The notes: generated by a model from the sequence alone, not told the origin. A DNA stretch of 64,000 nucleotides from Lysobacter solisilvae (GCF_016613535.2 NZ_CP071518.1:2790001-2854000); one strand, 5' to 3'. Counted from the stretch's first letter, positions 18,101-33,649 are shown. Program-made: numbers and translations.

Positions 18101-18312
18101 CGCGTGCGGGCCTGGCCCGGTCGCAGGCGGCGGGCTTGGAGGCTCGGCGGGGCCGCTTCAGCAGTCTCTGAGTCCGGTCTGGCGGGCCGGTCCTCCTCGG
18201 GCGGGCGGCGCTGCGGCCTTCGGGCCGGCGTGGGCCGCGCCATCCCCGTGCCGGCCCCCCTCGACGCGGGTCGCCGTCGGCGCCCATCACTCGGCGCCCA
18301 TCACATCGACGC

Positions 18313-18341
18313 TGGTCATCCGACTCGGCCATCGCTACAAT
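18313..18341 (+). promoter_or_regulatory. Candidate sigma-70 promoter for carA
   Basis: TGGTCA at 18313-18318 (four of six), a 17-base spacer, and TACAAT at 18336-18341 (five of six). It would leave a leader of about 115 bases before the carA GTG start, long enough for regulation, though no attenuator structure was recognised. Confidence 0.55.
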
Positions 18342-18464
18342 TCCCGCTCGCCTGAACCCCTCCCTCGGACCGGTACTCCACCGTGTTCGCGATTTGCTGC
18401 AACCTGCGTTCAGCCGGTTGCCCAGCGGCGGGGTCAGTCCCCCCAGCTGCCAAGGCGATCCCCA

Positions 18465-19589
18465 GTGACCCAACCCGCAATCCTTGCACTCGAAGACGGC
18501 ACGATCTTCGAGGGCATTTCCGCAGGCGCGCCCGGGCTTTCCGCGGGCGAGGTGGTGTTCAACACCGCCATCACCGGTTATCAGGAAATCCTGACCGACC
18601 CGTCCTACGCCCGCCAGATCGTCACCCTGACGTACCCGCATGTCGGCAACACCGGCATGACCGACCAGGACGACGAGGCCACCCAGGTCTGGGCGTCCGG
18701 CCTGATCGTCCGCAACGTGCCGCGCCGTCCCAGCAACTGGCGCAGCCAGGTGCCGATGCCCGAATGGCTGATCAAGCGCGGCATCGTCGCCATCTCCGAC
18801 ATCGACACCCGCAAGCTGACGCGCCTGCTGCGCGACAGCGGCGCCCAGAACGGCGCCCTCATGGCCGGGCAGATCGACGTGGCGCAGGCGCTTGCCGCCG
18901 CCCGCGCGTTCCCGGGCCTGAAGGGCATGGACCTGGCCAAGGTGGTCAGCACGCCCACGTCCTACGAGTGGCATGACGGCCAGCTGGACCTGGACAACAA
19001 CGTGTTCGTCCACGCGAACCCGAAGTTCCATGTCGTGGCCTACGACTTCGGCGTCAAGCACAACATCCTGCGCATGCTGGCCGAGCGCGGCTGCCGCGTC
19101 AGCGTGGTGCCGGCCCAGACCTCCGCGGCCGACGTGCTGGCGATGAACCCCGATGGCGTGTTCCTCTCCAACGGCCCGGGCGACCCGGAGCCCTGCGATT
19201 ACGCGATCACCTCGATCCGCGAATTCATCGCGCGCAAGGTGCCGACCTTCGGCATCTGCCTGGGTCATCAGCTGCTGGGCCTGGCCGCAGGCGCCAGGAC
19301 GCAGAAGATGAAGTTCGGCCACCACGGCGCGAACCATCCGGTCCAGACCCTCGACGGCGGACGGGTGATGATCACCTCGCAGAACCACGGTTTCGCGGTC
19401 GACGAGGCCACGCTGCCGGCCAACGTGCGGGTCACGCACCGCTCGCTGTTCGACGGCAGCAACCAGGGCATCGAACTGACCGATGCGCCGGCCTTCAGCT
19501 TCCAGGGACACCCGGAAGCCAGTCCCGGCCCGCATGACGTCGGCCCGTTGTTCGATCGCTTCATCGATTCGATGCAGCAGGCGAAGTGA
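18465..19589 (+). CDS. carA: Carbamoyl-phosphate synthase small subunit
   Basis: CarA is the glutaminase subunit that supplies ammonia to CarB for carbamoyl phosphate, feeding arginine and pyrimidine synthesis. The 374-residue protein begins [20 protein letters not shown]. It has the small-subunit fold ([20 protein letters not shown]) and a class I glutamine amidotransferase domain. The nucleophile lies in [13 protein letters not shown], and His and Glu in [15 protein letters not shown]. The start is GTG 18465, which gives the family N-terminus. Its stop overlaps the GTG of the next small gene. Confidence 0.97.
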   Translation: MTQPAILALEDGTIFEGISAGAPGLSAGEVVFNTAITGYQEILTDPSYARQIVTLTYPHVGNTGMTDQDDEATQVWASGLIVRNVPRRPSNWRSQVPMPEWLIKRGIVAISDIDTRKLTRLLRDSGAQNGALMAGQIDVAQALAAARAFPGLKGMDLAKVVSTPTSYEWHDGQLDLDNNVFVHANPKFHVVAYDFGVKHNILRMLAERGCRVSVVPAQTSAADVLAMNPDGVFLSNGPGDPEPCDYAITSIREFIARKVPTFGICLGHQLLGLAAGARTQKMKFGHHGANHPVQTLDGGRVMITSQNHGFAVDEATLPANVRVTHRSLFDGSNQGIELTDAPAFSFQGHPEASPGPHDVGPLFDRFIDSMQQAK

Positions 19590-20029
19590 CCGCGGTGGCC
19601 GCCAAGCCGGCCCGTGGACGCCGTCTGCGGCGTCTGTTGGCCGTGCTGGCCGTCGCCGGCGCCTATCCGGCGCTCGTGCTGGGCGGCACCTACTGGTACT
19701 TCTTCCAGGCTGAATTTCCCGGTGGCCGCAACGGACCGGCGGATGCCTACCGCCATTCCCTGGCCAGCGCGATCGTGGCGTACACGCTCTCGCCGCGCTG
19801 CGTGGACTGGGTGACGACGCTGATGGAACGCGACGGGGAAGGCCATCCCTCGCGCGCCATGGATGCGCACAACAACCGGCTCGGCGCGCGCATCGGCGCG
19901 ACCGCCCGCAGCTGGAACGAGATGCAGCAGGCCGTGCTTGCTGCGGTGAACCAAGGCGCGATCGATGCCCGATCGCCCGACCAGATCACCTGGCTCGCGC
20001 CTGGCGCGTGGCAGGAACGACTTTACTGA
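19586..20029 (+). CDS. Small membrane-anchored protein between carA and carB (DUF6973-like)
   Basis: A 147-residue protein of unknown function. A basic N-terminus ([10 protein letters not shown]) precedes one hydrophobic helix ([20 protein letters not shown], about residues 17-36), suggesting anchoring in the inner membrane with the rest outside the cytoplasm. The body contains [14 protein letters not shown] and [14 protein letters not shown]. Paired DAxRH and DxHNNxxG motifs recall the DUF6973 family, but this is recognition by motif only. GTG 19586 overlaps the carA stop (GTGA), and carB follows seven bases after its stop, so it should be co-transcribed and translated with carAB. No link to carbamoyl phosphate is evident. 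Confidence 0.8.
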   Translation: MTAVAAKPARGRRLRRLLAVLAVAGAYPALVLGGTYWYFFQAEFPGGRNGPADAYRHSLASAIVAYTLSPRCVDWVTTLMERDGEGHPSRAMDAHNNRLGARIGATARSWNEMQQAVLAAVNQGAIDARSPDQITWLAPGAWQERLY

Positions 20030-20036
20030 GGACGCC

Positions 20037-23290
<3,254 letters not shown>

Positions 23291-23444
23291 CATCGCGGCG
23301 CGGGCGCCCTGGCGGGCCCGCGCCACACTCGAAAGGGCTGGCGCATCGCGCCGGCCCGCCAAAGCCTTCCGCCCGCACCGGGGGTGGGAGAGAATCGGTC
23401 CATTCAAGGACAGCCATCCATCCGGGACGGCACGAGGAATACGA

Positions 23445-23921
23445 ATGCGAGCACCCATCACCCTGCAGGGCGCCCAGCGCCTGCGCGCGGAACTCGAAGA
23501 ACTCAAGTCGGTCAAGCGGCCGGCGGTCATCCATGCGATCGCCGAAGCGCGCGCGCATGGCGATCTCAAGGAAAACGCCGAATACCACGCCGCGCGCGAA
23601 CAGCAGGGCTTCATCGAAGGCCGCATCAAGCAGCTGGAAGGCGAGCTCTCGCACGCGCAGATCATCGACATCTCCTCGCTCAACGCCGGTTCGCGCGTGG
23701 TGTTCGGCGCGAAGGTCGAACTTGCCGACGTGGACACCGATGAACAGCGTTCCTACCAGATCGTCGGCGACCTGGAAGCCGACCTCAAGCTGGGCCTGAT
23801 CGCGATCTCCTCGCCGGTGGCGCGCGCGCTGATCGGCAAGAACGAAGGCGACAGCGTCACCATCGAGGCGCCCGGCGGTACCCGCGAGTACGAGATCGTC
23901 GGCGTCAGTTACCCCGGCTGA
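23445..23921 (+). CDS. greA: Transcription elongation factor GreA
   Basis: GreA rescues backtracked RNA polymerase by stimulating transcript cleavage. The 158-residue protein has the coiled-coil finger at the N-terminus, with [20 protein letters not shown] holding the acidic tip residues. The FKBP-like C-terminal domain contains [32 protein letters not shown] and [12 protein letters not shown] 23445 is preceded by GAGGAA. It lies between carB and rpfE as in Xanthomonas. Confidence 0.97.
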   Translation: MRAPITLQGAQRLRAELEELKSVKRPAVIHAIAEARAHGDLKENAEYHAAREQQGFIEGRIKQLEGELSHAQIIDISSLNAGSRVVFGAKVELADVDTDEQRSYQIVGDLEADLKLGLIAISSPVARALIGKNEGDSVTIEAPGGTREYEIVGVSYPG

Positions 23922-23922
23922 C

Positions 23923-24858
23923 ATGAAGTCCGCGACCCTGCTGCTGCCCGACCGCGCCCGCTTCGGCGCGCAGCGCCTCGCACCCGGGATCGCCAGGGCG
24001 GTGGGGCAGGGTGACCGGATCGCACTGGCAGGCGAACAGCGTGCGCGCGTGTTCGACATCCTGCCGCGTGGCTGGCCGGTCGCCGCGGTCACCCGCCAGC
24101 GCGACGCAGGCGACGCCTCGCTGGGCGCATGGCTGCGCGCCGACCCGGCCCACGTGCGTCCGGACATCAACGGCGCGCGCCTGCTGGCCTACGGGTCGGC
24201 GCTGGAGCTGAGCATGGAGGACTGCCAGGCGCTGCTGCGCCCGTTGCAGCCCCTGTTCGGGGACACCGGGTTTCCGATCGATGCGCCGACGCCGTCGCGC
24301 TGGTACCTGCGGCTGCCGCGGGGAGCGAAGCTGCCCGCGTTCACCGAGCCCGAAGCGGCGCTTGGCTCGGATCTGTTCGAGCACCTGCCAGAAGGGCCGG
24401 AGGGCCGCCGGTGGCGGGCACTGCTGAGCGAGGCGCAGGTCACCCTGCACAATCATCCGGTCAACGCGCGGCGGATCGCGGCCGGCCTGGCGCCGGTGAA
24501 TTCGCTCTGGTTCTGGGGCGCGAGCGCGTCGCCGGATCACGTGCGCACCGGTTTCGAGGCGATCCACAGCGAGGACGATGCCTTCCACGCTTTCGCCTTC
24601 GCCGCCGGCCTGCCGGCGCAGAGCCTGCCGGCGCGCTGGCCCGCGCAGGAGGGCGCCGGGGCGAGCGCATTCGACCTGCGCCACGTGCGCGACCTGGCTG
24701 CGCTGCAGGCCGACTGGATCGACCCGATGCTGCGGTCGATGCAGGCGGGCGGCTTGCGGGCGCTGACGCTGGATTTCGAGGATGGCATCGGCGTCGCGCT
24801 GCGGCCTGGTCAGCGCTGGCGGTTCTGGCGCCGCCCGGTCGGAAGCCTGTCCGCATGA
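23923..24858 (+). CDS. rpfE: RpfE-type protein (phosphoglycerate-mutase-like, unknown function)
   Basis: This 311-residue protein sits exactly where rpfE lies in Xanthomonas, between greA and recJ. Such proteins are often labelled regulatory or phosphoglycerate-mutase-like, without proven activity. Recognisable parts are LLLPDRARFGAQRL at the start, RPDINGARLLAYGSALELS, and the metal-dependent-mutase-like segment HNHPVNARRIAAGLAPVNSLWFWG. It starts one base after the greA stop and its own stop overlaps recJ (ATGA), so greA-rpfE-recJ look like one operon. The name rests on position and overall similarity as I recall it. In Xanthomonas, rpfE was assigned to the rpf locus by position; a role in DSF signalling is not established. 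Confidence 0.8.
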   Translation: MKSATLLLPDRARFGAQRLAPGIARAVGQGDRIALAGEQRARVFDILPRGWPVAAVTRQRDAGDASLGAWLRADPAHVRPDINGARLLAYGSALELSMEDCQALLRPLQPLFGDTGFPIDAPTPSRWYLRLPRGAKLPAFTEPEAALGSDLFEHLPEGPEGRRWRALLSEAQVTLHNHPVNARRIAAGLAPVNSLWFWGASASPDHVRTGFEAIHSEDDAFHAFAFAAGLPAQSLPARWPAQEGAGASAFDLRHVRDLAALQADWIDPMLRSMQAGGLRALTLDFEDGIGVALRPGQRWRFWRRPVGSLSA

Positions 24859-26588
24859 GTCCGCAGCCCAGGCTGCGCCGCCGCGAAATGTCGGACGGCG
24901 GCGAATGGCCGGCGCAGTTTCCGCCGCTGCTGGCGCGCCTGTATGCGGCGCGCGGCGCCGTCACCCTCGACACCGCCCAACCCCGCCTGGCCCAGTTGCT
25001 GCCGCCGGACACCCTGAGCGGCCTGGCCGCGGCCAGGCGCCTGCTGGCAGATGCCATCGAGCAGGACCAGCACATCGTGGTGGTCGGCGACTTCGACTGC
25101 GACGGCGCCACGGCGTGCGCGGTCGGCGTGCGCGGCCTGCGCCTGCTGGGTGCGCGCCACGTGTCGTACGCCGTGCCCAACCGCATGGTGCATGGTTATG
25201 GCCTGTCGCCACTGCTGGTGGACGAACTGGCGGCGCTCAAGCCCGATCTGCTGGTGACCGTCGACCACGGCATCGCCTGCCATGCCGGCATCGCGGCCGC
25301 GAAGAAACATGGCTGGAAGGTGCTGGTCACCGACCATCACCTGCCCGGCGACGCGCTGCCACCGGCCGACGCGATCGTGGACCCCAACCAGCCCGGGGAC
25401 CTGTTCCCCAGCAAGGTGCTCGCCGGGGTCGGCGTGATGTTCTACGTGCTGCTCGCGCTGCGGCGGCAGCTGCGCGAGGACGGCCGCTTCCCCGCGGCCG
25501 TGCCGGACCTGTCGCAGCTGCTCGACCTCGTCGCCGTCGGCACGGTCGCCGACCTCGTTCCGCTGGACACCAACAACCGTGCCCTGGTGGGCGCGGGCCT
25601 GCGGCGCCTGCGCGCGGGGCAGGGCTGCGCCGGCCTGCGGGCGCTGGTCGAGGTCGCGCAGCGCGACGCCTCGCGGCTGACGGCGGCCGACATCGGCTAC
25701 GCGATCGGACCCCGCCTGAACGCGGCCGGCCGGCTGGAGGACATGGCGCTGGGCATCGAATGCCTGCTCACCGACGACCTCGCCCGTGCGCGGGACATCG
25801 CCGCCACCCTCAACGAGATCAACGGCGAGCGCCGCGCCGTCCAGCAGCAGATGACCGACGAGGCCGAGCACGCGCTGTCGCGCGTCGCCCCGGCCGATGG
25901 ACAGGTCCCGGCGGCGGTGTGCCTGTTCGACGCGGAGTGGCATCCCGGCGTGGTCGGGCTGGTGGCGTCGAAGATGAAGGAGCGATTGCACCGGCCGGTG
26001 ATTGCGTTCGCCCCGGCGGAGCCAGGCAGCGGGCTGCTGCGCGGCTCGGCGCGCTCGGTGCCCGGCTTCCACATCCGCGACGCCCTGGCCGCCGTCGACG
26101 CGCGGCACCCGCAGCTGATCGAACGCTTCGGCGGCCATGCCATGGCGGCCGGGCTGTCGCTGCGGATCGAATCCTTCCCTGCGTTCGCCGCGGCCTTCGT
26201 GCAGTGCGCGGCCTCGTTGCTGACCGCGGAGCTGCTGCAGGCCGAAGTGCTCAGCGACGGCGAGCTGCAGGCCGGCCAGTTCGACCGCGCCACCGCCGAA
26301 GCGCTGCGCGATGCCGGGCCCTAGGGGCAGGGCTTCCCCGAACCCCAGTTCGATGGCGAATTCGATGTACTTGGATGGCGACCCGTCGGCGAGCGCCACC
26401 TCAAGCTGGAGCTTGGCCTCGCGGGGCTTCGGCTCAATGCCATCCATTTCGGTGGCTGGGCGGGTGAACCGCCGCCCGTCCGGGTGCGGATCGCCTACCG
26501 GCTGGATCCGGACGACTACCGGGGCGGCAATGCGGTGCAGCTCGTGGTGGTCCATCGCGAGGCCTGTGATGGCCCACGGACCAATTGA
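24855..26588 (+). pseudogene. recJ: Single-stranded-DNA exonuclease RecJ, interrupted by an in-frame TAG
   Basis: RecJ is a 5'-3' single-strand DNA exonuclease for recombination and repair. Starting at ATG 24855, the DHH-family motifs are complete: VVGDFDCDGATACAV (metal ligands), VTVDHGIAC, VTDHHLPGD and DLVAVGTVADLVPL. The DHHA1 domain holds GGHAMAAGLSL. TAG at 26322-26324 (codon 490) replaces the Trp of the conserved RecJ motif GPWGQGFPEP. The same frame then continues 87 more codons of normal RecJ OB-fold sequence to TGA at 26586-26588 (full length 577). A single G-to-A change (TGG to TAG) explains it. It could be a sequence error or a true loss of the C-terminal domain. Confidence 0.93.
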
Positions 26589-26615
26589 CACCGGATCAAC
26601 AAAAGCGCACATAGG
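26585..26615 (+). promoter_or_regulatory. Candidate promoter overlapping the recJ stop
   Basis: A perfect -35 hexamer TTGACA at 26585-26590 contains the recJ TGA stop. CATAGG at 26610-26615, after a 19-base spacer, is a poor -10. It would drive the following small gene, whose ATG is at 26642. Confidence 0.4.
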
Positions 26616-26641
26616 CTGAATCTCGACCTGGAGCCCCCGCC

Positions 26642-27274
26642 ATGAGCCTGACCGTCACCCTCGAGCTGTCCGAGAAGGACATCGCCCACTTCAACCGCGC
26701 GGCCGAAAAGGCCCGGACCATGGCCGAGGGCATGTCCAACGAGGAGGTCGCCAGCGGCGCGGTCGTGCTGCTGGTGAAGGCGCAGCAGATGGAGGACGTG
26801 CCCGAGTTCGTGAAGCAGCGGCTGATCGTCCTCGACACCCTGGTCGCGATGATCCGCGACGAGGGTTGGGCGCTGTCCGGGGAAGACGCCGAGCACGTGC
26901 GTTCGGCCCTGATGTATTTCTCGGTCGCCGGCGACGCCATCCCGGACCACATCCCGGTGCTGGGCCTGCTCGACGACGCGATCATGATCGAGTTGTGCGC
27001 CCGGGAACTGCAGCACGAACTGGAGGCGTACGACGATTTCTGCGAGTACCGCCAGCGTGAAACCGAACGCCGTGGCCTGGCCCCGGAATCGGTCGGCCGG
27101 GCGGACTGGCTGGATGCCCGCCGCGATGAACTGCAGGAGCGCATGCGCCGCCGTCGCAGCCGCGACGGGAATTCGGGCTTCGGCAAGGGCTATGGCAGCA
27201 GCAGTGGCTATGCCAGCAGTCGCGCCGGCTACACGAGCGGATGCTGGCGCCCGGGCATGTTCAAGTTCGGCTGA
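26642..27274 (+). CDS. DUF1232/YkvA-like hypothetical protein
   Basis: A 210-residue protein with no firm functional assignment. The middle contains AGDAIPDHIPVLGLLDDAIM (about residues 97-116), which fits the DUF1232 (YkvA) motif with its D-x-I-P-x-x-G-x-x-D-D core. The hydrophobic stretch there is short, so it may be peripheral to the membrane. The N-terminal part is a charged helix (SLTVTLELSEKDIAHFNRAA). The C-terminus is low-complexity, rich in Arg, then Gly, Ser and Tyr (GFGKGYGSSSGYASSRAGY). It sits alone between recJ and prfB with its own candidate promoter. Confidence 0.75.
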   Translation: MSLTVTLELSEKDIAHFNRAAEKARTMAEGMSNEEVASGAVVLLVKAQQMEDVPEFVKQRLIVLDTLVAMIRDEGWALSGEDAEHVRSALMYFSVAGDAIPDHIPVLGLLDDAIMIELCARELQHELEAYDDFCEYRQRETERRGLAPESVGRADWLDARRDELQERMRRRRSRDGNSGFGKGYGSSSGYASSRAGYTSGCWRPGMFKFG

Positions 27275-27309
27275 CCGGCACGCCGCGCAAGCCGTGGGCC
27301 CTGGGGGTT

Positions 27310-27318
27310 TGCTAGAAT
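27310..27318 (+). promoter_or_regulatory. Extended -10 promoter for prfB
   Basis: TGCTAGAAT at 27310-27318 combines the extended TGn element with TAGAAT (five of six). No good -35 is seen, which extended -10 promoters tolerate. The start would be near 27325, about 23 bases before the prfB ATG. Confidence 0.5.
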
Positions 27319-27347
27319 TTCGGTTCTACGACGCCCCAGGGCCGAAC

Positions 27348-28476
27348 ATGATCGAACTCAATCCCGTCCGCCAGCGCATCGCCGACCTCCGGGACCGGCT
27401 GGATGCGCTCAGGGGGTATCTTTGACTACGACCGCAAGGTCGAACGTCTGGAAGAAGTAAACCGGGAGCTGGAAAGCCCCGATATCTGGAACAACGCCGA
27501 GTACGCCCAGACCCTGGGCCGTGAACGCTCCCAGCTCGAGAAGGTGGTCAACGGCATCCGTGACCTCACCGACGGGCTGGTCGGCGGCGCCGAGCTGCTC
27601 GAACTGGCCGAAATGGAAGACGACGAGGACACCGCGCGGGCCGTGGTGGACGACGTCGAGGGCTTCGCGCGCCAGGTCGACAAGCTCGAATTCCAGCGCA
27701 TGTTCTCGGGCAAGATGGATGCCACCAACGCTTTCGTCGATATCCAGGCGGGAGCGGGCGGCACTGAAGCCCAGGACTGGGCGGAAATCCTGCTGCGCAT
27801 GTACCTGCGCTGGGCCGAGTCGCGCGGCTGGAAGGCCGAGCTGATGGAAGTCAGCGGTGGCGACGTCGCCGGCATCAAGTCGGCCACCTTCCGCGTCGAG
27901 GGCGATTTCGCCTACGGCTGGCTCAAGACCGAGACCGGCGTGCACCGCCTGGTGCGCAAGTCGCCGTTCGATTCCGACAATCGCCGCCACACCAGTTTCA
28001 CCTCGGTCTTCGTTTCGCCCGAGGTCGACGACAAGATCGACATCGAGATCAATCCGGCCGACCTGCGGACCGACGTCTACCGCTCCTCGGGCGCGGGCGG
28101 CCAGCACGTCAACAAGACCGAGTCCGCGGTGCGCATCACGCACATGCCCTCGGGGATAGTCGTGGCCTGCCAGACCGAGCGCAGCCAGCATGCCAACCGC
28201 GACCGCGCGATGAAGATGCTGGCGGCCAAGCTCTACGAAATGGAAATGATGAAGCGCAACGCCGAGCGCGATGCGGTGGAAGCCACCAAGTCGGATATCG
28301 GCTGGGGCAGCCAGATCCGCAACTACGTGCTCGACCAGAGCCGCATCAAGGACCTGCGCACCGGAATCGAGCGCAGCGATACGCAGAAGGTGCTCGATGG
28401 CGACCTCGACGAGTTCGTCGAAGCCAGCCTGAAATCGGGCCTGGAAGTGGGCTCCAAACGCAGCGACGCGGCGTAG
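27348..28476 (+). CDS. prfB: Peptide chain release factor 2, with programmed +1 frameshift
   Basis: RF2 terminates translation at UGA and UAA. ATG 27348 opens a 25-codon frame ([10 protein letters not shown]...) that ends at an in-frame TGA (27423-27425, codon 26). A +1 shift there joins it to the main frame, which runs to 28476, for 375 residues in total. Key motifs are [14 protein letters not shown] (the SPF codon-recognition tripeptide) and the catalytic GGQ in [20 protein letters not shown]. Regulation is autogenous: low RF2 lets ribosomes pause at UGA and shift. It is followed by lysS as in many gammaproteobacteria. Confidence 0.98.
27411..27426 (+). promoter_or_regulatory. prfB programmed frameshift site
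   Basis: The site reads AGGGGGTATCTTTGAC. The internal Shine-Dalgarno-like AGGGGG lies just before the slippery CTT and the TGA stop followed by C, the classic arrangement. The ribosome slips from CTT to TTT and reads GAC next. It is at codon 26, as in E. coli. Confidence 0.97.
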
Positions 28477-28588
28477 TGCGGCGGGGCGGGGCGCCTGCGC
28501 CCCGCAAAGTCCCGCAGCCACCGCACGCAGGCCCGCCCGTGCTCTGCCCGTTCCCGCTTCCCACCCCCTTCCACTCTCCAGTTGCCCC

Positions 28589-30109
<1,521 letters not shown>

Positions 30110-30362
30110 TCGACGCCGGCATCTATCGGCCGGTGGACTGGCGCCGGCATGGGCTGGAAATTGTCCCGGAAACCGGCCCGGACGCGCTCAATTTCCGCGC
30201 CTGCATGCCGTCAATGCATCCGGAGTCGGCGCACCGCAACGCGCGTCAACGCACATACGCCAATGCCGTCCAGTACGGTCCCGGATGCCCAAGGCCGTAT
30301 TCGGGGTTATGCTGCATCGACGGCCGTGAAGGACAACGGCACCGACCGCAGGGGGACTGTAC

Positions 30363-31421
30363 GTGGATGTAGTCATTGTCGATGACCAGACTTCGGCGCG
30401 CACGATGCTGCGCCACATCATCGAGGACATTGCCACCGAGCTGCGCGTCCATGATTTCGGCGAGCCGGCCACGGCGCTGGACTGGTGCGAGAACAACCAG
30501 CCGGACCTGCTCCTGCTGGACTACCGCATGCCCGGCATCGACGGCCTCGAGTTCGCGCGCCGGTTCCGCCGCGCGCCGCTGCATCGCGACATCCCGATCA
30601 TCCTGGTGACCGTGGTCGGCGACGAACCGGTGCGCCAGGCCGCGCTGGACGCGGGTGTCATCGATTTCCTGGTCAAGCCCGTGCGCCCGCGCGAACTGCG
30701 CGCCCGCTGCCGGAACCTGCTGCAGCTTCGGCAGCAGTCGGAGAACGTCAAGCAGCGCGCCCTGTCGCTCGAACAGCGGCTGCTGGCGAGCATGCACGAG
30801 GTCGAGGAACGCGAGCGCGAGACGCTGCAGCGCCTCGCCCGCGCCATCGAATACCGCGACGCGGGCACCAGCGCCTACCTGGAGCGGATGTCCCACGTGG
30901 CCGGCCTGATCGCCGAGCAGCTGGGCATGACCGAGGACGAGGCCCGGCTGGTGGAGATGGCCGCGCCCCTGCACGACGTGGGCAAGATCGCCATTCCCGA
31001 CTCGGTCCTGCTCAAGGCCGGGCCGTTGACCCCGGAAGAAGCCGGCGTGATGCGGCAGCACCCCAAGATCGGCCACCAGCTGCTCGGGGGCAGCCAGAAC
31101 CGCTTCATCCAGACCGGCGCGCTGATTGCACTGCGCCATCACGAGCGCTTCGACGGCACCGGTTACCCGGATGGGTTGGTCGGGGAGGAAATCCCCCTGG
31201 AAGCCCGGATCGTGGCGGTCGCGGACGTCTTCGACGCCCTGATTTCCCCCCGTCCCTACAAGGACGCCTGGGACATTGACGCCGCGCTGGCGTACCTTTG
31301 CTCCCAGCGCGGACGGCTGTTCGACCCCCGCTGCGTGGATGCCCTGATGCATTCACGTGCGCGGCTCGAGGAAATCTGCGATCGTTATTCGCGACGGCAC
31401 GGACGGCCCGGCGTGGAGTAG
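30363..31421 (+). CDS. rpfG: Two-component response regulator RpfG (REC plus HD-GYP phosphodiesterase)
   Basis: RpfG degrades cyclic di-GMP when activated by RpfC, turning DSF sensing into changes in motility, biofilm and secreted enzymes (known from Xanthomonas). The 352-residue protein starts with a receiver domain ([10 protein letters not shown]; phospho-acceptor Asp53 in [10 protein letters not shown]; Lys in [10 protein letters not shown]). A helical linker leads to an HD-GYP domain with the HD pair in [13 protein letters not shown] (about residue 204) and [14 protein letters not shown] (about residue 265), so the active site looks intact. The start is GTG 30363 with the strong ribosome-binding site AGGGGGA seven bases upstream. 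rpfC follows after four bases. There is no rpfH between them. Confidence 0.97.
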   Translation: MDVVIVDDQTSARTMLRHIIEDIATELRVHDFGEPATALDWCENNQPDLLLLDYRMPGIDGLEFARRFRRAPLHRDIPIILVTVVGDEPVRQAALDAGVIDFLVKPVRPRELRARCRNLLQLRQQSENVKQRALSLEQRLLASMHEVEERERETLQRLARAIEYRDAGTSAYLERMSHVAGLIAEQLGMTEDEARLVEMAAPLHDVGKIAIPDSVLLKAGPLTPEEAGVMRQHPKIGHQLLGGSQNRFIQTGALIALRHHERFDGTGYPDGLVGEEIPLEARIVAVADVFDALISPRPYKDAWDIDAALAYLCSQRGRLFDPRCVDALMHSRARLEEICDRYSRRHGRPGVE

Positions 31422-31425
31422 GGCA

Positions 31426-33630
31426 ATGACTGCGACCTGGCGCTGGATCACACAGCGTTTGTCGAACCGCCCGGACACTGAACATGCCCAGGCACTGATC
31501 CGTATCGCCGTTCTGGCGGTGGTGCTGGCGTACCTGCTGATCCTGATCTACGTGGAAAACCGGCCTCCGGTCGGCTATTTCCAGGTATTGACCCTGGTCG
31601 CACTGGCCTTCGGCATCGGCGCCATCATCATCGGCTGGCTGCTGGCCGACCCCGCTCCGTCGCACGTCCGGCGGGTGGTGGGCATGCTGGCCGACTATGG
31701 CCTGATCAGCCTGGCCATGATCCGGATGGGCGAGCCGCTGGCCTGGATCTACGTGATCCTGATGTGGGTCACCATCGGCAACGGCCTGCGCTTCGGCCCC
31801 AGCTACCTGGTGGCCGCCATGTCCATGGCCACGGTGGGTTTCGGCAGCGTCCTGTTCTACACCCCGTACTGGTGGGTGCACATGAGCCTGGGGATCGGCC
31901 TGCTGGTCGGCCTGGCGGCGATCCCGCTGTACCTGTCCGGCCTGCTGCGCGCCCTGACCGACGCCACCGAGGAGGCCAAGCGCGCCAGCGCGGCCAAGAG
32001 CCGGTTCCTCGCCAACATGAGCCACGAGTTCCGCACCCCGCTCAACGGCCTGGCCGGCATGTCCGAACTGCTCGCCGCCACCCGCCTGGACCAGGAACAG
32101 CGCGAGTGCGTGAACACCATCCAGGCCTCGACCCGCAGCCTGCTGGCGCTGGTCGAGGACGTGCTGGACATCTCGGCGATCGAAGCCGGCAAGCTCCGCC
32201 TCAACCCCACCGATTTCTCGCCGCGCGAGCTGGTCGCCGGCATCGGCCTGATCCTGCAGCCGCAGGCGCGCGCCAAGCAGCTGCGGTACGAGGCCCGGGT
32301 CGCGGACGACGTGCCGGAGAACCTGCGCGGCGACGTGGTCCACCTGCGCCAGGTCCTGATCAACCTGGCCGGCAATGCGGTGAAGTTCACCGACAAGGGC
32401 TCGGTCCGGCTCGAAGTGGACCGCCTGGACAGCGAGGACGGCGGCACGCGCCTGCGCTTCACCGTGACCGATACCGGCATCGGCATCCCCACCGACATGC
32501 GCCAGCGGCTGTTCGAGGCCTTCGAGCAGGCCGACGCCCGCCTGGTCCGGCGCTACGGCGGCAGCGGCCTGGGCACGACCATCGCCAAGCGCCTGACCGA
32601 GGCGATGGGCGGCACGATCGGTTTCGAAAGCGTCGAGCGCAAGGGCAGCCGGTTCTGGGTCGAGCTGCCCTTCGAGCCCTCGGTGCTGGAAACCCTGAGC
32701 GAGCCGATGGCACTGCCGTCGCTGGCCCCGGCGCCCGACGACCTGCTGGAGGCCGGGCAGCCGCAGGACCGGCCACGCAACGTCATCGCCTTCGGCGACC
32801 CGTTCCTGCGCCATCGCGCCCGCGTGCGCAGCATGCAGATCCTGATCGCGGACGACCACGCGGCCAACCGCATGGTGCTGCAGCGGCTGCTGCAGAAGGC
32901 CGGACACCGGGTGATGTCGGTGGAGGGCGGGGAACAGGTGCTCAACGCGCTGGAAGTGGCCGACTACGATGCGGTCATCGTCGACCTGCACATGCCCGAC
33001 GTCAGCGGCCTGGACCTGCTGCAGCAGCTGCGCCTGATGGAAGCCGGTGGCCGGCGCCGTACGCCGGTGATCGTGCTCAGCGCCGATGTGACGCCCGAAT
33101 CCATCCAGGCCTGCGAACGGGCCGGTGCCCGCGCTTTCCTGGCCAAGCCGGCATCCACGGCGCGCCTGCTCGACACGCTGGCCGACGTCGCCGCCAGCGC
33201 CCGCGTCGACGCTACGCCGACACCCACGCCGATGGTCCGCGGTGAAGGGGCAGGGGGTGACAGCGTCTTCGATCCCACCCTGCTCGACGAACTGGCCGGG
33301 CTGGGCATGGGGGACAACTTCGAGCGGGAATTCATCGCCCAGTGCCTGAGCGACGCCGGCGCCTGCCTGCTCGCCCTGGCCGAGGCCGGCGAGGATGCCC
33401 ACTGGGTGCGCGTGCGCGAACAGGCGCACGCGATCAAGGGCGTGGCAAGCAACCTGGGGCTGATGCAGCTGGCCGGCAGCGCCAGCGAAATCATGCGCCT
33501 GACCGATCCGGTGATCACCCGCGAGTGGCGGCAGCGCCTGGAGACGCTGCACCGTCAACTCGCACACGGCAAGTCGGCGCTGGAAGCGCGAGCGCGCCAG
33601 CGCGACAGCCGGGATGGCAACCCTCCCTAG
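31426..33630 (+). CDS. rpfC: Hybrid sensor histidine kinase RpfC (DSF receptor)
   Basis: RpfC senses diffusible signal factor and phosphorylates RpfG; in Xanthomonas it also binds and restrains RpfF. The 734-residue protein (Xanthomonas version 726) has an N-terminal membrane domain of about five helices (residues 25-185). The histidine kinase domain has the phospho-acceptor His200 in [13 protein letters not shown]. The ATPase has [16 protein letters not shown] and [14 protein letters not shown] receiver domain follows (phospho-acceptor Asp520 in VIVDLHMPD), then a C-terminal HPt domain (His668 in [13 protein letters not shown]). All phosphorelay residues are present. It begins four bases after the rpfG stop, with GGAGTAGGG as ribosome-binding site. 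Confidence 0.97.
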   Translation: MTATWRWITQRLSNRPDTEHAQALIRIAVLAVVLAYLLILIYVENRPPVGYFQVLTLVALAFGIGAIIIGWLLADPAPSHVRRVVGMLADYGLISLAMIRMGEPLAWIYVILMWVTIGNGLRFGPSYLVAAMSMATVGFGSVLFYTPYWWVHMSLGIGLLVGLAAIPLYLSGLLRALTDATEEAKRASAAKSRFLANMSHEFRTPLNGLAGMSELLAATRLDQEQRECVNTIQASTRSLLALVEDVLDISAIEAGKLRLNPTDFSPRELVAGIGLILQPQARAKQLRYEARVADDVPENLRGDVVHLRQVLINLAGNAVKFTDKGSVRLEVDRLDSEDGGTRLRFTVTDTGIGIPTDMRQRLFEAFEQADARLVRRYGGSGLGTTIAKRLTEAMGGTIGFESVERKGSRFWVELPFEPSVLETLSEPMALPSLAPAPDDLLEAGQPQDRPRNVIAFGDPFLRHRARVRSMQILIADDHAANRMVLQRLLQKAGHRVMSVEGGEQVLNALEVADYDAVIVDLHMPDVSGLDLLQQLRLMEAGGRRRTPVIVLSADVTPESIQACERAGARAFLAKPASTARLLDTLADVAASARVDATPTPTPMVRGEGAGGDSVFDPTLLDELAGLGMGDNFEREFIAQCLSDAGACLLALAEAGEDAHWVRVREQAHAIKGVASNLGLMQLAGSASEIMRLTDPVITREWRQRLETLHRQLAHGKSALEARARQRDSRDGNPP

Positions 33631-33649
33631 CGCGGTGCCGTCGTCATTC

